A stretch of DNA of 64,000 bases from Catenulispora sp. EB89 (GTDB taxonomy: Bacteria; Actinomycetota; Actinomycetes; Streptomycetales; Catenulisporaceae): positions 186,001 through 250,000 of the forward strand of contig NZ_JBGCCU010000014.1 in the NCBI RefSeq assembly GCF_041261445.1. The letters run 5' to 3'. Shown here in pieces: positions 24,890-33,763 of this stretch. A program made the translations under genes and the position numbers. Position 1 is the first letter of the stretch; each line of letters opens with the position of its first letter. The notes beneath the pieces were generated by a model. The model had not been told where the DNA came from. It saw nothing but the letters and a program-made list of their open reading frames with translations, and made no database searches.

Positions 24890-25642
24890 ATGCGCATCCT
24901 GCTAGTCGGTGGTTCGGGCTATGTCGGCACGCTGATGCTTCCGTGGCTGGCCGCGGAGCACGAGATCCGGGTCCTGGACCTGGTGCCGCCGCACGGGGGC
25001 CATGACCACGTCATCGGCAGCGCGACGGATCCGGAGGCGCTGGCGACCGCGCTGGACGGGATGGACGCCGTGGTGCACGCCGCGATGGGCCTGCGCTCCC
25101 AGACCGCCTGGCCGGAGCCGGACACGGCCAGCTCGTTCGAGGTGAACGTGGCCTCGATCTACACGACTCTGGAGGCCGCGCACACCGCCGGCGTCTCGCG
25201 GGTGGTGCTGATCGGCAGCATGTCGGTGTTCGCGAACGAGCCGGTGCGGCTGTCCTCCCGCGATGTCGACGAGACCACCGAGCCGGACGCCACGAACCTG
25301 TACGGCGTGACGAAGCGCCTGGCCGAGCAGGTGGGCCGGATCGCCGCGCAGGCCCACGGCCTGACGGTCACGGTCCTGCGCCTCGCCTGGCCGACGCCGG
25401 AGGATGTCTGGCCGCTGTGGGCGCTTCCGGTCCTCGACGAACCGATGGACATCCGACGCGCCGACGGCACGCAGATCCCGGCGCTCGCCGCCTCGGACCT
25501 GGCCGCCGCGGTATCGGCTGCGGTCGGCCGGGACGCCGGGGGCTTCGACGTGTTCCACATCTTCGGAGCGGACGATTCCGGGCGCGGCTGGAGTGCGGCC
25601 AAGGCGCGCGATGAGCTCGGGTGGGTCGCGCGGCGCCGGTGA
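24890..25642 (+). CDS. NAD-dependent epimerase/dehydratase family protein
   Basis: A 250-residue extended short-chain dehydrogenase. The Rossmann nucleotide-binding motif MRILLVGGSGYVGTLM is at the N-terminus. The catalytic Tyr and Lys are in NLYGVTKRLAEQV, preceded by the Ser-containing VVLIGSMSVF. SDR epimerases act on nucleotide sugars or related substrates in the cytosol; the substrate is not evident. It stands alone, followed by a 16-bp tandem repeat array. Confidence 0.88.
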   Translation: MRILLVGGSGYVGTLMLPWLAAEHEIRVLDLVPPHGGHDHVIGSATDPEALATALDGMDAVVHAAMGLRSQTAWPEPDTASSFEVNVASIYTTLEAAHTAGVSRVVLIGSMSVFANEPVRLSSRDVDETTEPDATNLYGVTKRLAEQVGRIAAQAHGLTVTVLRLAWPTPEDVWPLWALPVLDEPMDIRRADGTQIPALAASDLAAAVSAAVGRDAGGFDVFHIFGADDSGRGWSAAKARDELGWVARRR

Positions 25643-25656
25643 GAGCGGCCGGCCAT

Positions 25657-25860
25657 GGCGCTCGGTCGCGCTGAGCTCAAGCAGCGCCGGCCTCGGGCGG
25701 TGCTGAGGTCAGGCGATGCCGAGGTCTGGTGGCGCTGTGGCCGGGTCGCGCCGGGATCAGGCGATGCCGAGATCAGGTGGCGCTGAGGCCAGGTTGCGCC
25801 GAGATCTGGTGGCGCCGAGGCCACGCGTCGCCGAGGCCAGCCGGCGCCGAGCTCAATCAG
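25657..25860. repeat. Imperfect 16-bp tandem repeat array (about 12.75 units)
   Basis: Between the epimerase stop and the convergent GNAT stop the DNA is almost wholly 16-bp units, consensus near GAGRTCWGGYGGCGCC. Units start at 25657, 25673, 25689, 25705 and then every 16 bp to 25849; the last runs over the GNAT stop codon at 25853-25855. Examples are GAGATCAGGTGGCGCT (25769) and GAGGCCAGGTTGCGCC (25785). Because 16 is not a multiple of 3 it is not a protein repeat. Confidence 0.9.
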
Positions 25861-26365
25861 CCGTCAGATCGAGCCGCCACACGTTCGAGCGCATGAAGTG
25901 CCCCTTCGGATACTCGAACTCGGACTCCCCGACCAGCTCGAACCCCGCCTTCCGGCACACCGCGTTCGACGCCCCGTGCTCGACCGACGGGAACGCGTAC
26001 AGCCACCGGTGCCGACCATCGGCACGCGCCGCCTCCGCCGCCGCGATCGTCGCGGCCACCGCGAGCCCGCGGCCCTGGAACTCGGGCAGGATGCCGTATC
26101 CGGTCTCGTAGGCGGCCTCGCCGTCCCACTCGTGGTCCCAGAAGCCCGTCGAGCCCGCGACCTCGCCGCTCGGCAGGACCACGCGGAACATGGACCCGTT
26201 CTCGGTCGGATCGAGATAGCGCCGGTGCCGGTCGGCCAGCTTCTCCTCGCTTTCCGGCCCGCCCAAGTGCTCGGTCATCTCCGGCGTGTTCTGTCGGCGG
26301 AGCACGTCGAAGTCGGCGTCGGACCAGGGTTCGAGTTTCACCGGCGGGATGGTGGCGTCGGACAT
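25853..26365 (-). CDS. GNAT family N-acetyltransferase
   Basis: The ATG at 26365 gives 170 residues ([20 protein letters not shown]). The acetyl-CoA binding motif is [21 protein letters not shown], followed by [24 protein letters not shown], the usual RimJ-like C-terminus. It transfers an acetyl group to an amine of an unknown small molecule or protein. Its stop codon lies inside the last unit of the 16-bp repeat array. The much longer open frame that runs upstream into katG is a shadow of katG. Confidence 0.88.
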   Translation of the reverse strand: MSDATIPPVKLEPWSDADFDVLRRQNTPEMTEHLGGPESEEKLADRHRRYLDPTENGSMFRVVLPSGEVAGSTGFWDHEWDGEAAYETGYGILPEFQGRGLAVAATIAAAEAARADGRHRWLYAFPSVEHGASNAVCRKAGFELVGESEFEYPKGHFMRSNVWRLDLTAD

Positions 26366-26410
26366 GGTCACCACACTACGACCGGGCACTGACAAGCCAC
26401 GCACAACGAA

Positions 26411-26446
26411 GGCCCCGCCCGAACGCCGAAGCGTCCGAGCGGGGCC
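26411..26446 (-). terminator. Hairpin terminator after katG
   Basis: Arms of 16 bp at 26411-26426 and 26431-26446 (GGCCCCGC... with GCGGGGCC), 14 of 16 paired, with CGAA loop. It lies 23 bp past the katG stop on the minus strand. Confidence 0.78.
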
Positions 26447-26469
26447 CGAGGCAAATCCCGCAACCAGCT

Positions 26470-28821
<2,352 letters not shown>

Positions 28822-28831
28822 CTACCCCTGG

Positions 28832-29275
28832 CTACCCCTGGGGACCGGCCGGGACGGCGCAGTCGGGGCACAGGCCCCAGTAGACGACCTCGGCCTCGTC
28901 GATGGTGAAGCCGTGGTCGTCGACCGGGTCCAGGCAGGGCGCCGCGCCGACCGCGCAGTCGACGTCGACCACCGTGCCGCAGGTCCGGCAGACCAGATGG
29001 TGGTGGTTGTCGCCGACCCGGCCCTCGTAGCGCGCCGGGCTGCCGGCCGGCTCGATGCGCCGGACCAGCCGGGCCGCGGTCAGCGCGTGCAGCGCTTCGT
29101 AGACGGCTTGCAGCGAGACGTGGCCGACCCGCGCGCGGACCCCGGAGGCGATGGCGTCGGCGTCCAGGTGGTCGCCGCCGCGCACGGTCTCCAGCAGGGC
29201 CACGCGCGCCGCGGTCACCCGGAGTCCGGCGCCGCGCAACTCCTCCGCGGCGGTCGGCGGGTGTGGTGCGGTCAT
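28832..29275 (-). CDS. furA: Fur family regulator of katG
   Basis: A 147-residue Fur-type regulator. The winged helix covers about residues 1-80 (GLRVTAARVALLETV, HVSLQAVYEALHALTAARLV). The dimerisation domain has the histidine-rich metal site GDNHHHLVCRTCGTVVDVDC and the structural zinc cysteine pairs CxxC (CRTC, CPDC). Located directly upstream of katG on the same strand, so the FurA role (peroxide and metal sensing repressor of katG and itself) is well supported by context. Confidence 0.92.
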   Translation of the reverse strand: MTAPHPPTAAEELRGAGLRVTAARVALLETVRGGDHLDADAIASGVRARVGHVSLQAVYEALHALTAARLVRRIEPAGSPARYEGRVGDNHHHLVCRTCGTVVDVDCAVGAAPCLDPVDDHGFTIDEAEVVYWGLCPDCAVPAGPQG

Positions 29276-29305
29276 GGCTTCAACCTATCGGGCTAGAGGC
29301 GAACA

Positions 29306-29329
29306 ATTCAAGATAACGAGTCATACAAG
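29306..29329 (-). promoter_or_regulatory. A/T-rich furA promoter/operator candidate
   Basis: Upstream of furA an A/T-rich patch, unusual in this DNA, contains the near-identical heptamers ATTCAAG (29306-29312) and ATACAAG (29323-29329), 17 bp apart. FurA autoregulation is known for the family; that these heptamers are its site is inference. Confidence 0.35.
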
Positions 29330-29399
29330 TTTTTGTGTGTCTCATTGCTCCGTCCGGGGGAAGGGGCGGTGTCGGAGCGGTCCGCCATAATCGGCGGCC

Positions 29400-30323
29400 A
29401 TGGACGACCTCGGGCTGCCGCGCGACCGCGACACCTGCCACCGCCTGGCCTTGGACCACGTTCTGGCGCTGATCGCGGACGCGCCGTGGAGCAGTTGCCT
29501 GGTGCTTCGCGGAAGCATGTTGCTGACGGCATACGCCGGATCGGCCGCGCGCAAACCAGCCGATTTGGACTTCATCGTGGTGAAGGACGGCTGGCCGGTC
29601 GACGACGAGGAGCCCTTTCCGTACGTGGACGACCTGGCGACGGTGCAGCAGTGGCCGGAGGTCGCCGACGGGGCGGGACGTGCCGAGCTCTGGGCCGACG
29701 GGGAGTTCGACACCGGGGGACTGCGCCCGCGGGTGTCGCCGGAAGGCGTGAACTGGATCCGGGACGAGGAGTGGGAGGAATCGGCGCCGTACGAGGATCT
29801 GCGGCAGCGGATCCGGGAGAACCCGAGCGCGGGGCACGGGATCGTGCTCGATCCGGAGAAGTTCGACGAGTCGGGGGACTGGACGTATTCGGGCTATGCG
29901 ATGCGCGGCGCGCGGGTGACGATCCCGTGGAAGACGCGCGGCGGTCCGGGGCGGCGGCTGTCCGGGGTGGTGCAGCTGGACTTCGCCGCCGACGAGCCGA
30001 TGCCGAGGCGGCCGGTGTGGACGCGGATACCGCGGCTGGCCGGGGGGTTCAGCGTGGTGTGGGCGGCCAGTCCGGAGCTGTCGTTGGTGTGGAAGCTGAT
30101 GTGGCTGGTCGAGGACTCCAGCGACGGCGGGGCCAGCCGGGGCAAGGACCTGTACGACGCGGTCGTGCTGGCCGAGCTCACCACGGCACAGGCCGGGCTT
30201 AGGCGTCGCGATGTGGAGGGTTTGGACGTCGACTGGGAGTCGTTCGTCGCCGAGAATCCGCAGGTCGAGGGCTCGGTCGAGGAGTGGAAGCAGCGGCTGA
30301 TGAGCGCACTGGGGCTGGTGTGA
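29400..30323 (+). CDS. AbiEii-like nucleotidyltransferase
   Basis: A 307-residue protein. The N-terminal LRGSMLLTAYAGSAARKPADLDFIVV has the form of the nucleotidyltransferase core of the AbiEii/AbiGii family (Gly-Ser, then Arg-Lys-x-x-D-x-D-F metal-binding aspartates). A C-terminal SPELSLVWKLMWLVEDSSDGGASRGKDLYDAVVLAEL segment fits the conserved lysine and (R/K)xKDxxD motif of that family. AbiEii proteins can be toxins that transfer nucleotides to tRNA. Here no AbiEi antitoxin lies upstream; instead the next gene overlaps by 4 bases. Phage defence or a housekeeping role are both open. Family call from motifs only. Confidence 0.65.
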   Translation: MDDLGLPRDRDTCHRLALDHVLALIADAPWSSCLVLRGSMLLTAYAGSAARKPADLDFIVVKDGWPVDDEEPFPYVDDLATVQQWPEVADGAGRAELWADGEFDTGGLRPRVSPEGVNWIRDEEWEESAPYEDLRQRIRENPSAGHGIVLDPEKFDESGDWTYSGYAMRGARVTIPWKTRGGPGRRLSGVVQLDFAADEPMPRRPVWTRIPRLAGGFSVVWAASPELSLVWKLMWLVEDSSDGGASRGKDLYDAVVLAELTTAQAGLRRRDVEGLDVDWESFVAENPQVEGSVEEWKQRLMSALGLV

Positions 30324-30928
30324 GCGAGGTTGTGGGGGACTTCGAGTTCCACATCACTGTTTCCGATGATGATGCTGGCGCGCTCGCGGCGTGGGCGGGG
30401 GAACGCGGGGTGAAGTTCACGCACATCGTGTTGGCGCGCGGCGAGACGGTGTCGCAGCCGATGCTGACCGTGCGCGGTGCGGGGACGGCTGCCGCGGTGC
30501 TCGCCGACGCTGAGGCGGCGGCGGGGGAGTTGCGAGAGGCGGGATTCCAGGTCACGCGGTTGAAGGTCGAGTCCTCTCCGTTCGCGGACGGAGTGCCTGC
30601 GACGGGCGACCACGCGGCGGACGACAAGTACTTCGAGCATCATCTCAAGCTGCTGCTGCCGCCGGGGGTCGATGAGGCGGCGCTCGCTGACCTGGTGATG
30701 CCGCACGGTGCGCATCTGTCGCGGAACGCGCGCCGGGTGCGGGAGGACGGATACGCGGAGCGGTTTGTGACGCAGCGCTGCCATCTGGTCGGGACCGATA
30801 CTGCGGTCGCGGCCCTGGACCGACTCATCGACACACTGCGCAACGCCGGCCACGAGATACTCAGCATCGAGCGCGAATACGTGGTCTACGACAGCAGTCC
30901 CGCGGTGGACGCCGGCTGGATCGGCTGA
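30320..30928 (+). CDS. Internally duplicated protein coupled to the AbiEii-like gene
   Basis: Starts at GTG 30320, overlapping the stop of the nucleotidyltransferase gene by 4 bases (GTGA), so the two are co-translated. The 202 residues look like two related ~95-residue halves. Half 1 is FEFHITVSDDDAGALAAW, then an AGELREAGFQVTRLKVE end; half 2 is KYFEHHLKLLLPPGVDEAAL, then a DTLRNAGHEILSIERE end. Each half begins with E-x-H on a beta-strand and ends in an L-R-x-A-G helix/strand. I do not recognise a family. The tight coupling suggests it is a partner (modulator, antitoxin or substrate adaptor) of the AbiEii-like enzyme. Confidence 0.72.
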   Translation: MSEVVGDFEFHITVSDDDAGALAAWAGERGVKFTHIVLARGETVSQPMLTVRGAGTAAAVLADAEAAAGELREAGFQVTRLKVESSPFADGVPATGDHAADDKYFEHHLKLLLPPGVDEAALADLVMPHGAHLSRNARRVREDGYAERFVTQRCHLVGTDTAVAALDRLIDTLRNAGHEILSIEREYVVYDSSPAVDAGWIG

Positions 30929-30952
30929 AGGACAGACCAGAGGCGCGCCCCC

Positions 30953-31594
30953 TCAGTCCCCAGCCTCCAAGAAAGCCAGCACCGCCCGCACCCGCCGGTC
31001 CCCGGCCTCGTCCGGTGGCAGCCCGAGCTTGCCGAAGATGTTCCCCACGTGCTTGCTCACCGAGCGCTCGGTGATCACCAGCGTCGTGGCGATGGTCGTG
31101 TTGTCCAGCCCCTGCGCCATCAGCGACAGCACCTCGCGCTCGCGCGGCGTCAGGGCGTCCAGGGGGTCGCGGCGGGTCAGCAGCTGGGAGACCACCTCGG
31201 GGTCCAGGGCGGTGCCGCCGGCGGCGACGCGCTCCAGCGCCTCCTGGAACTCCGAGACGCGGGCCACGCGGTCCTTCAGGAGGTAGCCGATGCCGGCGGC
31301 GCCTTCGGCCAGGAGTTCGGCGGCGTAGGTCTCCTCCACGTACTGCGACAGGACCAGGATCGGCAGGCCCGGCAGCATCTTGCGGGCCTGGATCGCGGCG
31401 CGCAGGCCTTCGTCGCGGAAGCCCGGGGGGAGGCGGACGTCCAGGATCGCGGCGTCCGGCCGGTGCTCCAGCAGCGTCGGGAGCACCTCCGGGCCGCTGC
31501 CGGCGACCGCCACCACCTCGTGGCCGACCGTGGTCAGCAGCAGTTGCAGGCCCTCGCGCAGCAGCACGTTGTCCTCGGCGATCACAAGCCGCAC
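30953..31594 (-). CDS. LuxR/NarL-type response regulator
   Basis: A 213-residue protein starting at GTG 31594, inside the 3' end of the histidine kinase gene (13-bp overlap). The receiver domain (residues 1-~120) has the acidic pair in VIAEDN, the phospho-accepting Asp in AAILDVRLPPG and the Lys in YLLKDRV. The C-terminal LuxR helix-turn-helix is LTPREREVLSLMAQGLDNTTIATTL...SKHVGNIFGKLGL. It is the DNA-binding output of the adjacent kinase and probably controls the divergent ABC transporter genes through the palindrome between them. Confidence 0.94.
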   Translation of the reverse strand: MRLVIAEDNVLLREGLQLLLTTVGHEVVAVAGSGPEVLPTLLEHRPDAAILDVRLPPGFRDEGLRAAIQARKMLPGLPILVLSQYVEETYAAELLAEGAAGIGYLLKDRVARVSEFQEALERVAAGGTALDPEVVSQLLTRRDPLDALTPREREVLSLMAQGLDNTTIATTLVITERSVSKHVGNIFGKLGLPPDEAGDRRVRAVLAFLEAGD

Positions 31595-32814
31595 GGCAGC
31601 TCCACCTCCACGTTCGTCCCGGTTCCGTCCGTGCGGCTGTCGACGCGGGTCACGCCGTCCAGTGCCGCCACCCGGCGGCGGATCCCGGCCAGGCCGCTGC
31701 CCAGCGCCGGGTCCGCGCCGCCGTGGCCGTCGTCGCGGATCCGCACCGTCAGGTAGGGGCCATCATGCCGCAGCGACACCCAGGCGTGCGCCGCGCCGCT
31801 GTGCTTGGCGACGTTGGTCAGCGCCTCGGCGACCACGAAGTACGCCGCCGCCTCCACCGCCGCCGGGCAGCGCCGGTCCGGCTCCGGGATGTCGACGGCC
31901 ACCGGCATCGGGCGGCCGGCGGCCAGCGCGCGCACCGCCCCGGGCAGGCCGCGGTCGCTGAGGATCGGCGGGTGGATGCCGCGGATGACGGTGCGCAGCT
32001 CGGCCAGCGCGTCCTCGATGCCGGCGCGCGCGTCCAGCATCAGGGTCCTGGCACCGCCCGGGTCGGCGTCGAAGCGCTGGTCGGCCAGGCCCAGCCGGAG
32101 CGCGGCGCTGACCAGCTGGGCCTGCGTGCCGTCGTGCAGGTCGCGCTCGATGCGGCGCAGCTCGGCGCCGTGCGCCTCCAGCGCCTGTGCCCGGGTCTCG
32201 GTCAGCGACTCCACGCGCGCGGCCAGCTCGGTGCGGCGGGTCGGGCCCAGCAGGCGCTTGGCGTACCAGCCCTGGAACCGCGCCAGCTGCGGCTGGAGCC
32301 ACAGTTGCAGCGCCGTCAGACCCACCGCCATCAGCAGCGGGTAGGCGATGGCCTGGGGCCAGGTGTAGATCTGCGCGCCGGCGCCGAGCGTGCCCGGCTT
32401 CACCGTCCACCACCAGAACGGCAGCGCCAGGTCCCACGGGATCCCGATCCAGAGCTCGACCGACACGACGCCGATGAGCAGCCCGAGGAAGCCGTGCACG
32501 ATCATCCACGCGATGTCCCGCCACACCGAGGCGGACCGCATCAGCGCGAAGTATTGCCGGTACGGGTCGGCCGCCACCGGTGTGGACGGCTCCCGGATCG
32601 GATACCCCAGCACCTTGGCCGCCCGGCGGCGCTCGATGTTGGTCAGCACCCGGATCCGGCCGGCCACCCACGGCAGCCCCGGCACCCCGAAGGCCAGCAG
32701 CAGGGCCAGCGGGAGTAGACAGACGCCGAGCAGCGCGGGCAGTACGGTGCGCAGGCCCGCGACCAGGTACCACGTCGAGCGCAGGCTTCGGGCGAACAGG
32801 GCGCGGATCTTCAT
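31582..32814 (-). CDS. Sensor histidine kinase (HisKA_3 type)
   Basis: A 410-residue membrane kinase with hydrophobic segments near residues 18-50 (VLPALLGVCLLPLALLLAF), 105-130 (IVHGFLGLLIGVVSVELWIG) and 155-175. The dimerisation/phosphorylation helix is RRIERDLHDGTQAQLVSAALRLG (His in RDLHD). The ATPase domain has ALTNVAKHSGA and DDGHGGADPALGSGLAGIRRRV. It lacks a large sensor domain, like the intramembrane-sensing kinases paired with antibiotic-export ABC transporters. Overlaps its response regulator and is divergent from a MacB-like ABC exporter. Confidence 0.93.
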   Translation of the reverse strand: MKIRALFARSLRSTWYLVAGLRTVLPALLGVCLLPLALLLAFGVPGLPWVAGRIRVLTNIERRRAAKVLGYPIREPSTPVAADPYRQYFALMRSASVWRDIAWMIVHGFLGLLIGVVSVELWIGIPWDLALPFWWWTVKPGTLGAGAQIYTWPQAIAYPLLMAVGLTALQLWLQPQLARFQGWYAKRLLGPTRRTELAARVESLTETRAQALEAHGAELRRIERDLHDGTQAQLVSAALRLGLADQRFDADPGGARTLMLDARAGIEDALAELRTVIRGIHPPILSDRGLPGAVRALAAGRPMPVAVDIPEPDRRCPAAVEAAAYFVVAEALTNVAKHSGAAHAWVSLRHDGPYLTVRIRDDGHGGADPALGSGLAGIRRRVAALDGVTRVDSRTDGTGTNVEVELPCGL

Positions 32815-32873
32815 GATCCCCCCACTCTAAAGGCCAGGTCGGCCCGAGTCGGCACGGCAGGCCCCACCACCAT

Positions 32874-32891
32874 GGTGTAGCGCGCTACACC
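32874..32891. promoter_or_regulatory. 18-bp perfect palindrome, candidate response-regulator operator
   Basis: GGTGTAGCG followed by its exact complement, CGCTACACC, in the 163-bp region between the divergent kinase gene and the ABC exporter gene. It is centred about 95 bp before the exporter start. A LuxR-type dimer encoded next door would bind such a site (inference). Confidence 0.6.
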
Positions 32892-32977
32892 CCCAAGAGG
32901 GGACCGGGGCCGCTGGGGCCGGCGAAGATCCAGAACTAGCGTCGAAGGCGTACTGATCCACCGACGCTGGAGCGCTT

Positions 32978-33763
32978 ATGACCGCCCCGAACACCGTGCC
33001 CGCCGGGACCCCCGGGTACGCCGCGCCCGCCGCCGGCCACGCCGACCCCGGCGGCGCCGCCGTGACGCTGGAACGCGTGACCAAGTCCTACGACCGCGGC
33101 CGCGTGACCGCGCTGGACAACGTCAGCTGGGCCTTCCGGCGCGGCACGTTCACCGCGATCATGGGTGCCTCCGGCTCCGGCAAGAGCACCTTCCTGCACT
33201 GTGCCTCCGGCCTGGACCGGCCCACCTCCGGCACCGTCCGGCTCGGCGAGACCGACCTCGGCGCGCTGAAGGAGACCGCGCTCACCCGGCTGCGCCGGGA
33301 CCGCGTCGGCTTCGTGTTCCAGGGCTACAACCTGGTGCCCTCGATGGACGTCCGGCGCAACATCACGCTGCCGCTGTTCCTCGGCGGACGCCGCGCCGAC
33401 TCCGGCTGGCTCGACGAGGTCGTCTACCGGGTCGGGATGGCCGACCGGCTGAACCACAAGCCCTCCGAGCTCTCCGGCGGCCAGCAGCAGCGGGTCGCGG
33501 TGGCCCGGGCGCTGGTGACCCGGCCGGAGATCGTGTTCGCCGACGAGCCCACCGCCGCGCTCGACCCGCGCACCGCCGGGCACGTGCTGCGGCTGCTGCG
33601 CGAGGCCGTGGACGCCACCGGGCAGACCGTGGTCCTGGTCACGCACGACCCCACCGCCGCCGCGTGGGCCGACAGCGTCGTGTTCCTGTCCCAGGGCCGG
33701 ATCGTCGACGAACTCCACCGCCCGACCGCCGCGACGGTCCTGAACCGCTGGGAGACGCTGTGA
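32978..33763 (+). CDS. MacB/LolD-type ABC transporter ATP-binding protein
   Basis: A 261-residue ATPase. Walker A is MGASGSGKSTFLH, the signature is LSGGQQQRVAVARAL, and Walker B is EIVFADEPTAALDPRTAG, with the switch VLVTHDP. The first ~20 residues are an Ala/Pro/Gly-rich extension. It energises the FtsX-like permease encoded immediately downstream (4-bp GTGA overlap). Together with the divergent two-component system this has the architecture of stress- or antibiotic-responsive efflux modules. Confidence 0.95.
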   Translation: MTAPNTVPAGTPGYAAPAAGHADPGGAAVTLERVTKSYDRGRVTALDNVSWAFRRGTFTAIMGASGSGKSTFLHCASGLDRPTSGTVRLGETDLGALKETALTRLRRDRVGFVFQGYNLVPSMDVRRNITLPLFLGGRRADSGWLDEVVYRVGMADRLNHKPSELSGGQQQRVAVARALVTRPEIVFADEPTAALDPRTAGHVLRLLREAVDATGQTVVLVTHDPTAAAWADSVVFLSQGRIVDELHRPTAATVLNRWETL

